Shown one piece after another: positions 26,255 through 35,901 of a DNA stretch of 64,000 nucleotides. The stretch's first letter is position 1. Each line of letters opens with the position of its first letter. The stretch is from DASRRB01 sp036732755. Lineage in GTDB: Bacteria > Planctomycetota > B15-G4 > SIAN01. A program made the position numbers and the translations under genes. The stretch lies in contig DAINBU010000010.1 in the NCBI GenBank assembly GCA_036732755.1, forward strand, positions 1-64,000. Direction: 5' to 3'. The notes under the pieces were generated by a model. The model did no database searches and had not been told where the DNA came from. It saw only the letters and a program-made list of their open reading frames with translations.

Positions 26255-28993
26255 ATGCCCTTCGACATCCCCAACCGCTTCACGCCGGCCGAGGCCGAGC
26301 CGGAGCTCTTCCGCCGCTGGGAGGGCTCGGGCGCGTTCCAGCCCCGGCGCGGTGCCACCGGACCGGACGGCGCCGCGACCGACCGCTTCGTCGTGATGAT
26401 CCCGCCGCCGAACGTCACCGGCGCCCTGCACATGGGCCACGCGCTCAACAACACCGTGCAGGACGTGATGGTCCGCTTCCATCGCAAGAGCGGGCGCGAG
26501 ACGCTGTGGGTGCCGGGCACCGACCACGCCGGCATCGCCACGCAGGCGGTGATCGAGAAGAAGCTCTTCAAGGAGCAGGGGATCACGCGCGAGCAGCTCG
26601 GCCGCGAGAAGTTCCTGGCCGAGGTCTGGGCGTGGAAGGAGAAGTACGGCGACCGCATCCTCGAGCAGCTGAAGCGCATGGGCTGCTCGTGCGACTTCAC
26701 GCGCACGCGCTTCACCATGGACGAGGACCTCTCGACGGCCGTGCGCGTGGCGTTCACGCGGCTTTGGGAGAAGGGGCTGATCTACCGCGGCCCGCGTCTC
26801 GTCAACTGGGACTGCAAGCTGCAGACGGCCGTCGGCGACGACGAGATCCTGCACGAGACGCGCAAGTCGAAGCTCTGGCACATCAAGTACCCGGTGGAGG
26901 GGAAGCCGGGCGAGTTCGTGACGGTGGCGACGACGCGGCCCGAGACGCTGCTCGGCGACACCGGCGTGGCGGTGAACCCCGACGATCCGCGCTGGAGGGC
27001 GCTGATCGGGAAGAACGTGGTCCTGCCGCTGCTCGACCGCCCGATCCCGGTGATCGGCGACGAGACGGTCGAGAAGGACTTCGGCACGGGCGCGGTCAAG
27101 GTCACGCCCGGCCACGACCCCAACGACTACGCGCGCGGCCAGCGCTTCAAGCTGCCGATCGTCTCGATCTTCACCGACGCCGGTCAGGTGAACGAGGCGG
27201 GCGGGCCCTACGCCGGTCTCTCGCGCGAGGAGGCGCGCAAGCGCGTCGTCGCCGACCTCGAAGCGCGCGGCCTCCTCGACAAGATCGCCGACCACGAGCA
27301 CTCGGTCGCGATCAGCGACCGCTCCGGCACCGTGATCGAGCCGCGCATCAGCGAGCAGTGGTTCGTGAAGATGGAGCCGCTCGCGAAGCCGGCGATCGCG
27401 GCGGTGAAGGGAACGGCGCTGCGCTTCGTGCCGGAGCGCTGGACCAAGGTCTATCTCGACTGGCTCGAGAACGTCCGCGACTGGTGCATCAGCCGCCAGC
27501 TCTGGTGGGGCCACCGCGTCCCGGTCTGGTACGACGAGGACGGCGTCGGCATCGCGTCGGCGACCGAGCTCAAGGTCGGCGAAAAGCACCCGAAGACCGG
27601 CAAGCCGATCACGCGCCAGGACCCCGACGTGCTCGACACGTGGGCGTCGAGCTGGCTCTGGCCGCTCGCGACGCTCGGCTGGCCGAAGCAGACCGACGAC
27701 CTCAAGCGCTACTACCCGACGCAGTTCCTCTCGACCGCGCGCGAGATCATCTACCTCTGGGTCGCGCGCATGGTGATGGCGGGGTACGAGTTCGGCGACG
27801 GCCTCGACGGCGACGCGCGCTGCCCGTTCACGGTCTGCTACCTCAACGCGACCGTGCTCGACGCGCAGGGCCGCCGCATGAGCAAGTCGCTCGGCAACGG
27901 CATCGACCCGGTCGACATGATCGACAAGTTCGGCGCCGACGCGATGCGCATCAGCCTGATGCTGCTCACGGTGGAAGGGCAGGACATCCGCTTCAGCGAG
28001 CAGCGCGTCGAGGAGGCGCGCAACTTCGTCAACAAGTTCTGGAACGCGACGCGCTTCGTCCTGCAGAAGGTGCCGGCCGAGGCGTACGCCGACGTCGACC
28101 TCGCGAAGGCGACGCGCCTCGAGGACCGCTGGATCCTGGCGCGCCTGCGCGAGACGGTCGCAACGGTGAGCGACGCGCTCCCGAACTGCCGCTTCCACGA
28201 GGCGAGCCATGCACTTCGCCGCTTCCTCTGGAACGACTTCTGTGACTGGTACCTGGAGATCGCCAAGGTCCGGCTCGAGCCGAACGAGGACGCGGCGTCG
28301 CGCCGCATGGCGTCGAAGATCGCCGTGACCGTGATCGAGCGCGCGCTCCACCTGCTCCACCCGATGACGCCCTTCGTGACCGAGGCGCTGTGGGGCCACC
28401 TGAAGAGCGCCGGCTTCCTTCCGACGGACGCCCCCGACCTGATCGTCGCACCGTGGCCGACGACCGCGGGGCTACCTGAGAAGTTTTCTGCCGGCGCGGT
28501 CGACGCGGTGGTCGCGATGGACGCGCTGCAGGCGCTGACGAGCGCGCTGCGGAATCTCCGTTCCAAGAACGGCGTGGAGGAGCGCGCCGCCGTGAAGGCA
28601 CACGTGCGGCTGCCCGACGCGAAGCTGGTGGCCGTGCTCGACGAGGCGAAGCCGTGGTTCGAACGGCTCGCCCGCGCGACGCTCGGCGGCTTCTCGACGA
28701 AGGAGGCGCGACCGCCTGAAGCGGACGCCGACGTCGTGCCGATGGCGCCGTTCGGATCGGCGGAGCTCTACCTGCCGCTCGGCGGGCTGATCGACAAGGA
28801 CGCACGCAAGAAGGACCTCGCGACGAAGATCGAGAAGCTCGCGGCGCAGATCGGGTCGCTCGAGAAGAGGCTCGGCAACGACGGCTTCGTCAAGGGCGCT
28901 CCGGCCGAGGTCGTCGCGAGCGAGCGCGAGCGGCTCGCGCGGCTGAAGGACGAATCGGCGAAGCTCGAGCAGGCGCGCGCCGCGCTGGGATGA
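26255..28993 (+). CDS. valS: valyl-tRNA synthetase
   Basis: The 912-residue class I synthetase has the HIGH-equivalent NVTGALHMGHA near residue 55 and the KMSKS-equivalent RMSKSLGNG near 543. Its editing domain has VATTRPETLLGDTGVAVNP and KVTPGHDPNDY, and the ISRQLWWGHRVPVWY motif, the anticodon-binding domain, and a C-terminal coiled coil (about 845-912) follow, as expected for ValS. Length and domain order are normal. The ATG at 26255 lies 17 bp after apgM, so the two are probably co-transcribed. A strong hairpin at 29008-29043 ends the unit. Confidence 0.95.
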   Translation: MPFDIPNRFTPAEAEPELFRRWEGSGAFQPRRGATGPDGAATDRFVVMIPPPNVTGALHMGHALNNTVQDVMVRFHRKSGRETLWVPGTDHAGIATQAVIEKKLFKEQGITREQLGREKFLAEVWAWKEKYGDRILEQLKRMGCSCDFTRTRFTMDEDLSTAVRVAFTRLWEKGLIYRGPRLVNWDCKLQTAVGDDEILHETRKSKLWHIKYPVEGKPGEFVTVATTRPETLLGDTGVAVNPDDPRWRALIGKNVVLPLLDRPIPVIGDETVEKDFGTGAVKVTPGHDPNDYARGQRFKLPIVSIFTDAGQVNEAGGPYAGLSREEARKRVVADLEARGLLDKIADHEHSVAISDRSGTVIEPRISEQWFVKMEPLAKPAIAAVKGTALRFVPERWTKVYLDWLENVRDWCISRQLWWGHRVPVWYDEDGVGIASATELKVGEKHPKTGKPITRQDPDVLDTWASSWLWPLATLGWPKQTDDLKRYYPTQFLSTAREIIYLWVARMVMAGYEFGDGLDGDARCPFTVCYLNATVLDAQGRRMSKSLGNGIDPVDMIDKFGADAMRISLMLLTVEGQDIRFSEQRVEEARNFVNKFWNATRFVLQKVPAEAYADVDLAKATRLEDRWILARLRETVATVSDALPNCRFHEASHALRRFLWNDFCDWYLEIAKVRLEPNEDAASRRMASKIAVTVIERALHLLHPMTPFVTEALWGHLKSAGFLPTDAPDLIVAPWPTTAGLPEKFSAGAVDAVVAMDALQALTSALRNLRSKNGVEERAAVKAHVRLPDAKLVAVLDEAKPWFERLARATLGGFSTKEARPPEADADVVPMAPFGSAELYLPLGGLIDKDARKKDLATKIEKLAAQIGSLEKRLGNDGFVKGAPAEVVASERERLARLKDESAKLEQARAALG

Positions 28994-29007
28994 TCCGGCG
29001 AAACAAC

Positions 29008-29043
29008 GAGCGGGGAGCGGCGCACACACGCCGCACCCCGCTC
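29008..29043. terminator. perfect two-part hairpin between convergent genes
   Basis: GAGCGGGG pairs with CCCCGCTC, and inside it GCGGCG-cacaca-CGCCGC pairs, with only one unpaired A on each side. It lies 14 bp after the valS stop and 58 bp before the stop of the convergent SUMF gene, so it can serve both. There is no T run, as is common in GC-rich genomes. Confidence 0.7.
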
Positions 29044-29101
29044 GCGCTCTGAAAGTCCGGCCGTCGTCAGCCGGAGGGATCTTGTCTCGTCTCGTCGCGG
29101 C

Positions 29102-30742
29102 CTACCTCGCCGTCGGCTCGAACGTCCCGCTCGGGAATTGGAACGACGGCGCGAACTGCGGCTGCTTGGTCCGGTTACCCGTCTTGATGCCGAAGGTGAC
29201 GGTCACCCGGTCGCCCTCGGCGTGCTCGACCGCGAGGCGCGACGCGAAGAGGGCCCCCTCCTCGGTCAGATTGGCCGGCGTCCAGCCGCAGAACTCGCCG
29301 CGCCGATTGCTGAAGACGAGGGCGTCGACGGTCGCGGGGATCGAGAGGAGGCCGCGCGGCTTCTCGTCCTCGGCGCTCACGTCGGTGCGCCCGCTGCCCT
29401 GCGCGGGGTTGCGGTGGCGCTTGAGCCGGGCGAGCTCGGCCTCCTGCTCCGCCGTGAAGCCGCGCCCCTTGAAGCTCACGAGGTAGGGGCCGGGCGAGAG
29501 CGGCGGGTCGAGCGACGGCTGCGAGAGCACGAGCACGCCGACCGCGGCGGGCCGGTCGCGCGAGCGGATGCGCAGGTCCTCGAGCAGGCCGATCAGCACC
29601 TTCACGCGCGCGAACGCGATCGACTTCGCGGCGTCGGCGAGGCCGCTGCGCTCGTCGCCCGTGTAGATCACCTGCGCGGCGAGCGAGTTCGTGCCGAGGT
29701 CGATCGAGTCGCGCAGCTTGCTCGACGTCGGCGCGAGCCGGTCGACCGCCTCGCGCAGCGCGTCGAGGCCGGGCACGAACGACACGGCGCATCGGAAGCC
29801 GATCGCCTCGGCCGCCGAATCGGGCGCCTGGCCGCAGCGCCAGACGAGGTTGTTCGAGACGCCGTTGCCGAGCATGCAGCCGCCGCGCACGGCGAGCAGC
29901 TCGCTGCCGAACTCGGTCTTCGTGACGCGCTTGCCGAAGCGGTCCTGGATGGTCTGCGGCACGAATCCTGGATAGGCGCGGAACGGCGACGCAGTCCATT
30001 CGGAGACGTTGCCGCAGACGTCGAAGACGCCATCGACCGTCGCATCGTCCTTGAAGGAGCCGCCGACCGAGGTGCGCGGCGGACCGAGGACGCGCGTGCT
30101 CGCGTCGAAGCCGGCGCAGCGTCCGGAGTTCCACGCCGACCACCCCTCGCCCCACGGATAGAAGGACTGCTCCGGGCGGCCGCGCCGCGCCGCGTACTCC
30201 CACTCGGCCTCGGTCGGGATCCTCTTGCCGAGCCAGCGCGCGCAGTCGCGCGCCACTTCGTAGGTGATCGCGCGCACCGGCCGCGGCCCCTCGTCGGTCG
30301 GGTGCGTCGCGACCTTGCGCGCCGCCGCCTTGTCGAGCTCGGGGCGCCAGATGTCGCGCTGGAACTCCGACGGCTCGCGACCGCTGTCCGCGAGCCAGCG
30401 CGCGTACTGGTCGTTCGTCACCTCGAAGCGGTCGAGGAAGAAGGCGTCGAGCAGCTCGAGGTGCGCGGGCGCCATCGCGACGATGTCGTCGGCCCAGCGC
30501 GCGTTGTCGCCGGCCGCGAGCGCGAGCGCGTCGTGCATGGCGACGCCCATGCGGAAGGAGCCGGCGGGGATCGGGACCATTCCGGGCGGGGCTTCTCCCG
30601 AGGTCGCGCCGTCCGCGTGCTGCCGGACGACGCGCACGATCCCGGGGCGCGCGTTGCGCCGTTGCGGTTCGCGACCGCGCGGGTCGTCGTGGAGGGGCGG
30701 CGCGGCGAGGGCGGACGCGAGCACGACGACCGACGCGTGCAT
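29102..30742 (-). CDS. exported SUMF/FGE-domain protein with C-terminal extension
   Basis: The 546-residue protein has a signal sequence, then a formylglycine-generating-enzyme-like C-lectin domain (about residues 50-310): PGMVPIPAGSFRMG, FEVTNDQYARWL, PTEAEWEYAARRG, FDVCGNVSEWTA and GFRC. The usual RGGSW is RGGCM and the catalytic Cys pair of true FGE is not clearly present, so a binding or structural role is more likely than sulfatase activation. The last 230 residues have no family I recognise. ATG 30742 has GGGAGG five bases upstream. It is divergent from the ExbB/ExbD cluster. Confidence 0.7.
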   Translation of the reverse strand: MHASVVVLASALAAPPLHDDPRGREPQRRNARPGIVRVVRQHADGATSGEAPPGMVPIPAGSFRMGVAMHDALALAAGDNARWADDIVAMAPAHLELLDAFFLDRFEVTNDQYARWLADSGREPSEFQRDIWRPELDKAAARKVATHPTDEGPRPVRAITYEVARDCARWLGKRIPTEAEWEYAARRGRPEQSFYPWGEGWSAWNSGRCAGFDASTRVLGPPRTSVGGSFKDDATVDGVFDVCGNVSEWTASPFRAYPGFVPQTIQDRFGKRVTKTEFGSELLAVRGGCMLGNGVSNNLVWRCGQAPDSAAEAIGFRCAVSFVPGLDALREAVDRLAPTSSKLRDSIDLGTNSLAAQVIYTGDERSGLADAAKSIAFARVKVLIGLLEDLRIRSRDRPAAVGVLVLSQPSLDPPLSPGPYLVSFKGRGFTAEQEAELARLKRHRNPAQGSGRTDVSAEDEKPRGLLSIPATVDALVFSNRRGEFCGWTPANLTEEGALFASRLAVEHAEGDRVTVTFGIKTGNRTKQPQFAPSFQFPSGTFEPTAR

Positions 30743-31060
30743 GACAGCCTCCCGTGCGGACAGGCGCGAGACGCGAGTCGCGGGCGCCGCGAGATACGTC
30801 GGCCGCGCCGATCCAGTAACCCAGTGATTCGGAGGCGCGCGTCGACGAACGAGGGGAGTTACTGAGGGTTCGCGAGCCGCTAGAGCGATCGAACACGTGT
30901 TCGCGGGGCGTTCGCACCCTTGCTGGTCAACAACGGCCTTGCTTAAGTACCCCGTTCTGCCCGCCGTCGCGGCCGGGAGGGGCGCGGCGGCATCGCCGTG
31001 CGCCCGGTCGGCGCTTGCGTTCGCTTCGCCAGCGACGGAACCCCCGCGGGGAGCGATTCC
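30743..31060. other. 318-bp divergent intergenic region with a palindrome and a weak promoter
   Basis: No gene is seen here. The region separates the SUMF gene from the ExbB/ExbD/TPR cluster and is less GC-rich than its surroundings. It holds the 14-bp palindrome at 30890-30903 and promoter-like boxes at 30920-30949. Confidence 0.5.
30890..30949 (+). promoter_or_regulatory. perfect 14-bp palindrome and candidate promoter of the motor-like cluster
   Basis: CGAACACGTGTTCG at 30890-30903 is a perfect palindrome and a good operator candidate. Seventeen bases on, TTGCTG (30920-30925) and TAAGTA (30944-30949), spaced by 18 bases, could be -35 and -10 boxes, although both are weak matches. This would place the start about 105 bases before the first gene at 31061. 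Confidence 0.35.
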
Positions 31061-32911
31061 ATGGACGAGACCGCACCGGAAGCGCCCGACGAGATTCGCG
31101 GCTCGCACCGGAAGGAAGCGGGCTTCAATCCGATCGAGATGTTGCGCGGCTTCGTCCAGAGCTCTCCCTGGCTGATCATCGCCATCGCGGCGCACGTCGT
31201 CGTCCTCTCCGGCCTCGCGGTCTGGAAGCTCGGTCACGACGCCGAGAAGAAGGACGACGCGGTCGTGATCCAGACGTCGATCCGCAAGGAGACGCCGCCC
31301 GAGGACACTCCGGAAGAGAACAAGGAAGAGCTGATCGACCGCTCCGCCATCCCCGAGAACGTCGAGGCGGAGCTCGTCCCGCACGAGATCGAGAACCTGC
31401 CGACCGACACTTCGCCGCGCGACCTCACGCAGGAGATCGGCGACCCGAACAGCATGTCGGACATGCCCAACAGCGACCCGACCGGCGGCACTGCGATCGG
31501 CGTCGGCGTGGGCGGCCACCACGGCACCGGCACGCCGTCGACCTTCTCCGGACGCAAGATCGGCACCGGGCTGCGCAAGGGCGTGCTCCCCGGCGGCCCG
31601 ACGCAGGGCACGGAGGAGGCGATCCGCATCGGCCTCATCTGGCTCGTCCGCCACCAGAACGACAATGGCTCGTGGTCGGCGATGACGTGCAAGGACCACT
31701 GTCCCGCGGACAAGCCGTGCCAGCCGGAGACGGGCGCCGGCGAGGCCGACGCCTACACCGACCGGTTCGACGTCGGGCTCACCAGCCTCTCCCTGCTCGC
31801 ATTCCTCGGCGCCGGCTTCGGCCACAATGCCAAGCAGTACGTCGTCGACACCTACAAGGCGAAGAAGAGCGAGCTCGGCAAGGACGTCGTGCTCAAGGGC
31901 CTGAAGTGGCTCGTCGCGCGGCAGAACCCCGACGGCTCGTTCAGCAGCCCCGGCCACCGCAGCCTCTACAACGAGGCGCTCGCGGCGCTCGCGCTCTCCG
32001 AGGCCTACGGCTTCACGTTGAACCGCGCGTGGAAGGAGCCGGCGCAGAAGGCGATCAACTTCCTCTGCACCGCGCAGAAGGACAGCCCGAAGGGCGCGGG
32101 CAAGTGGGGCTGGCGCTACGACACGCCGGCCGACATCCAGGAGAAGCGCTCCGACTACGCCAACGAGAAGGACTTCCAGGGCGAGCTGCACGACGCCGAC
32201 ACGTCGGTCACCGGCTGGATGGTGATGGCGCTCAAGTCGGCGCACGTCTCCGGCCTCGAGGTCCCGAAGGAGTCGGAGGAAGGCGCGCTCAACTTCGTGA
32301 AGTGGGCGTCGCGCCAGGACGGCCTGGTCGGATACCTCGAGGCGGGCTCGGCCGGCCTCCCGATCCAGGGCGAGCACGACACGCAGTACAAGTACCACGC
32401 GCCGTCGATGGCCTCGGTCGCGATGTGCGTACGCGTCTTCATCGAGCAGAACATCGACGACCCCTACCTGAAGCTCAGCGCCGACCAGATCGTGAAGGTG
32501 CTGCCGAACGCCGACGCCGACCCGAAGGAAAAGACGAAGTCGCTGATCGACTACTACTACTGGTACTACGGGTCGCTGGCGCTCAACCAGCTCGACGGCC
32601 CCGACAGCCCCAAGCGCACCAACAAGTACTGGGGGCCGTGGAACCGGGCGATGCAGGACACGCTGCTCTCGCTGCAGAGCAAGGAAGACAAGCAGTGCTC
32701 GACCGGCGGCTTCCTCAAGCCCGACCGCTGGAGCTACACGATCGGCCCGATCTACACGACCGCGATCAACATCCTCACGCTCGAGGTCTATTACCGCTAC
32801 GAGAACGCGTTCGGCGCCGCCGCGAACAAGCGGATGAAGAAGGGCGCCAGCTCCGCCAAGGCGGAGGACGCGAAGCCGGAGGCGGCCGGCGGCGACAAGA
32901 ACAACAGGTGA
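31061..32911 (+). CDS. TonB-like membrane anchor fused to squalene-cyclase-fold (alpha-toroid) domain
   Basis: The 616-residue protein has a 36-residue cytoplasmic start and one membrane helix (about 37-57, WLIIAIAAHVVVLSGLAVW) with a central His45, as in the TonB anchor. A periplasmic linker rich in Glu, Pro and Asp (58-175) follows. From about 185 onward come prenyltransferase/squalene-oxidase repeats: GLIWLVRHQNDNGSW, LKWLVARQNPDGSF, GKWGWRYDTP and DADTSVTGWMVMALKSA. The DxDD acid motif of hopene cyclases is absent, so terpene cyclisation is unlikely. ATG 31061 has GGGAG upstream. It heads a cluster with ExbB and two ExbD proteins, which suggests energy transduction; that role is inferred. 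Confidence 0.75.
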   Translation: MDETAPEAPDEIRGSHRKEAGFNPIEMLRGFVQSSPWLIIAIAAHVVVLSGLAVWKLGHDAEKKDDAVVIQTSIRKETPPEDTPEENKEELIDRSAIPENVEAELVPHEIENLPTDTSPRDLTQEIGDPNSMSDMPNSDPTGGTAIGVGVGGHHGTGTPSTFSGRKIGTGLRKGVLPGGPTQGTEEAIRIGLIWLVRHQNDNGSWSAMTCKDHCPADKPCQPETGAGEADAYTDRFDVGLTSLSLLAFLGAGFGHNAKQYVVDTYKAKKSELGKDVVLKGLKWLVARQNPDGSFSSPGHRSLYNEALAALALSEAYGFTLNRAWKEPAQKAINFLCTAQKDSPKGAGKWGWRYDTPADIQEKRSDYANEKDFQGELHDADTSVTGWMVMALKSAHVSGLEVPKESEEGALNFVKWASRQDGLVGYLEAGSAGLPIQGEHDTQYKYHAPSMASVAMCVRVFIEQNIDDPYLKLSADQIVKVLPNADADPKEKTKSLIDYYYWYYGSLALNQLDGPDSPKRTNKYWGPWNRAMQDTLLSLQSKEDKQCSTGGFLKPDRWSYTIGPIYTTAINILTLEVYYRYENAFGAAANKRMKKGASSAKAEDAKPEAAGGDKNNR

Positions 32912-32921
32912 TCGGGGCGAG

Positions 32922-35822
32922 ATGATCCCACCGCGCGCATCGTCCAGCCTCGTCCTGTCACTTCTCGCGCTCGTCGCTCCCGGCGGGGACGGCCCCGACC
33001 TCTCCCCGATCTTCGGGAGCGACAACGCCGCGTTCGCGCGCGCGCTCGCGCGGCAGGGCTTCGGCGACCTCGCCGACCAGTTCTGCCGGAAGTTCGACGC
33101 CTGGAAGGACGCGACTCCGGAGGAGAAGGCGTCGGTGCGCTCGGTCGCGCTCGACCTCGCCATCGACCTCGCCCGCCAGCAGCCTGACCCGATCCAGCGC
33201 AAGGACGCGATCTCCGCCGTCCTGAAGCAGAAGGAGGAGTTCATCGCGCAGTACCGGGCGTCGCCGGAGGCGGAGGAGGCGGAGCTCTCGCTCCCCGACG
33301 CCTACCGGTCGCTCGGGGAAGCACTCACGGCCGCGCTCGACAAGTCGACCGACCCGGCGCAGTCGGCGACGCTGCGCGAAGAGGGGCGCGCCGCCTTCAA
33401 CCACGCCGAGGAGGTGCTGCGCGCCCGCAAGAAGGCGCTCGAGAAGAGGCTCTCCGACCCGGTCCTCTCCGAGAAGGAGACCGATACCGTCCGCGACCAG
33501 CGCGCGAGCGTCTGGTTCAACATCGCGCGCATCGAGTACTTCCAGTCGCAGCTCTTCGCGAAGGAAGACCCGGAGTTCAAGCGGCGCATCAAGACCACGC
33601 TGCGCACGCTGCAGGACCTCGTGCTCGAGTACGAGGACAAGCTCGTCACCTACGAGGCGTACGTCTTCACCGGGCTGTGCGACAAGGCGCTCGGCGAGGC
33701 CGACCAGGCGCTCGCCGACTTCGACATGGGGATCGCGCTGCGCGAGCAGTTCGAGGCCGGCAAGGACGGCAAGTACCAGATCCCGCTCGAGATCGACGAC
33801 GTCGTGTCGTGGGCGGTGCTGCAGAAGGTGAACGCGCTGAACGAGGCGGGTCGCGCCGCCGACGTGGTCGCGACGATCAAGGACTACTACGCGAAGTCGC
33901 CGCAGCCCGACCAGGCGCTGAGCGGACTGCAGCTCCTGGCGATCCAGGCCGACGCCGAGTTCAAGTCGGGCGACCCGACGTCGGCCGGCGAGACGGCGCA
34001 GCGCCTGCAGGACCTCGACCCGAACGGGCCGTGGGGCGCGCGCGGCCGCGAGGTGCTCGCGCAGATGCTCGGCGGGACGGACGCGGGCGGCCGCACGCGC
34101 AGCCTCGGCAGCGCCCAGCTGCTGAAGATCGCGGACGCCCTCGTCGCGAAGAACGACATCGACCAGGCGGTGCAGGTCTGCGTGCGCGCGCTCGACGCGG
34201 CCGGCGGCGACGTCGACGCGGCGACCGACGCGCTGATCTTCATGGGCGGGATCTACGGGAAGACCAAGGACCTGCCCGCCGCGGCGGTCTGCTTCGACAC
34301 CGCCTGGCAGAACTGGCCGAAGGCGGCGCGCGCGGCCGAGGCTCTCTATCGCGCGATCGACACCTACGTCTCGATCAACGCGACGGAGCGCCGCCCCTTC
34401 TACGCCGGCCTGATCAACGAGCGGCGCAACAAGCTCGCGAACGAGTACGGGAGCAGCCCGCTCGCCTCGAGGGTGCAGCTCCTGCAGGGCCGCACGCTCG
34501 AGTCGGAGCAGAAGTTCGCCGAGGCGGCCGACTTCTTCCTGAAGGTCCAGGCCGGCACGCCCAACTACGAGGAGGCGCAGTTCAACGGCTCGCGCTGCCT
34601 CGTGAAGGAGGCGCAGCGGCTGATCAAGGCGAAGCAGGCGGACGAGGCGAAGGCGATGGTCGCGCGCGCCGAGACGCAGCTGAAGCAGGCCATGACGCTG
34701 CTGCGCGCGGCGAGCGAGAAGACGCTCGACCTCGGCCAGAAGCAGACCTGGGACACCCAGGCGTTCGAGTGCCGGACGCTGCTCGCCAACCTCTTCATGA
34801 TGGAAGGCGTCGGCCGGGCGGCCGACGTGCCGAAGCTGCTGGAGGGGGTCGAGGAGCAGTTCAAGGACGACACCGACAGGATCGGCCGCGCGTGGGGCCT
34901 GCGCATCCAGGCGTTTTCCTCGATCGGCCAGTTCGACCAGGCGGAGAAGCTGCTCGAGTCGCTGCTCGTCAAGGACTCGACCTCGAACATGGCCGCGGTC
35001 GCGTCCGGCACCTTCGCGCGCACCTGCGACGCGAAGGGCTACGAGCTCCTCTCCAAGGACCCGAAGTCGAAGGCCGGCGACGAGCTGTGGAAGAAGGCGT
35101 TCCGCTACTACACGATCAGCACGAAGCCCAAGCTCAAGGACGCGGCGGCGGCGCGCAACGGCGAGCTCGAGTCGATCGGCAACCGCTTCTTCGTGTTCGG
35201 GCAGCACTTCAACGGCATCCCCGACAAGGTGCAGTCGTTCGTCGGATGGGGCGGCAAGATCACGGCGCCGGAGTACTTCGAGGAGGCCGCCAACCTCTAC
35301 GCCGCGTCGCTCGAGTTCGTGCAGTCCGACATCACCCGCATCAGCCAGGCGCGCGCGCTCGGGTTCCTCGGCAAGTTCGACCGCGCCGGCGAGGTCTACG
35401 TGAAGATCTTCGAGAAGGACCCGATCGTGGACGTCGCGACCGGCGAGGTGAACAAGGCGAAGCTGAAGCAGCGGCCCGAGCTCCTCACCGCCTACCTCGA
35501 GCTCGGCGTCTCGGAGCTGAAGGTCGGCCTCCCGGCCAAGGACGCCGACCGCCTCGCCCGGGCGAACCAGTCCTTCGACCTGGTCGTTCGCAACTCCAAG
35601 GTCCAGGGCAGCAAGGAACCGCCGTCCGAGACGTGGTGGACCGCGCGCTACTGGCAGATCCGCGCCTGGGTGGACGAGGGCCAATACAAGAACGCGTCGT
35701 TCGCGCTGCGCGACGTCGAGCGGAACAACTCGCCGAACTTCGACGAGGGCAAGTACGGCCTGCAGGAGCTCTTCAAGAAGATGAAGAGCGAGCTGGCCGG
35801 GAAGGTCGTCGACGACCAGTGA
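32922..35822 (+). CDS. large exported TPR protein
   Basis: The 966-residue protein starts with a short hydrophobic signal (SSLVLSLLALVAPGG). The rest is almost entirely helical with TPR-type pairs, for example FTGLCDKALGEADQALADF, LIFMGGIYGKTKDLPAAAVCF and ALGFLGKFDRAGEVYVKIF. No enzymatic motif is visible. It lies ten bases after the toroid gene and before a second TPR gene and exbB, so it is probably a periplasmic scaffold of the same machine. The whole protein lacks Cys-rich or membrane segments after the signal. Confidence 0.75.
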   Translation: MIPPRASSSLVLSLLALVAPGGDGPDLSPIFGSDNAAFARALARQGFGDLADQFCRKFDAWKDATPEEKASVRSVALDLAIDLARQQPDPIQRKDAISAVLKQKEEFIAQYRASPEAEEAELSLPDAYRSLGEALTAALDKSTDPAQSATLREEGRAAFNHAEEVLRARKKALEKRLSDPVLSEKETDTVRDQRASVWFNIARIEYFQSQLFAKEDPEFKRRIKTTLRTLQDLVLEYEDKLVTYEAYVFTGLCDKALGEADQALADFDMGIALREQFEAGKDGKYQIPLEIDDVVSWAVLQKVNALNEAGRAADVVATIKDYYAKSPQPDQALSGLQLLAIQADAEFKSGDPTSAGETAQRLQDLDPNGPWGARGREVLAQMLGGTDAGGRTRSLGSAQLLKIADALVAKNDIDQAVQVCVRALDAAGGDVDAATDALIFMGGIYGKTKDLPAAAVCFDTAWQNWPKAARAAEALYRAIDTYVSINATERRPFYAGLINERRNKLANEYGSSPLASRVQLLQGRTLESEQKFAEAADFFLKVQAGTPNYEEAQFNGSRCLVKEAQRLIKAKQADEAKAMVARAETQLKQAMTLLRAASEKTLDLGQKQTWDTQAFECRTLLANLFMMEGVGRAADVPKLLEGVEEQFKDDTDRIGRAWGLRIQAFSSIGQFDQAEKLLESLLVKDSTSNMAAVASGTFARTCDAKGYELLSKDPKSKAGDELWKKAFRYYTISTKPKLKDAAAARNGELESIGNRFFVFGQHFNGIPDKVQSFVGWGGKITAPEYFEEAANLYAASLEFVQSDITRISQARALGFLGKFDRAGEVYVKIFEKDPIVDVATGEVNKAKLKQRPELLTAYLELGVSELKVGLPAKDADRLARANQSFDLVVRNSKVQGSKEPPSETWWTARYWQIRAWVDEGQYKNASFALRDVERNNSPNFDEGKYGLQELFKKMKSELAGKVVDDQ

Positions 35823-35901
35823 GGAGCGCCGCAGCCGCCGCGCCCGCCGGCGGCCCGTGACCGAGTACCTGGAAGGCAACCGAAGGAAGGATCCGAATCC
35901 G

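Noticed and set aside
31061..32911. Functional squalene-hopene cyclase or prenyltransferase
   Set aside because: The repeats are present, but the DxDD catalytic acid motif is not, and the protein is tethered by a TonB-like anchor; there are no other terpene genes nearby.
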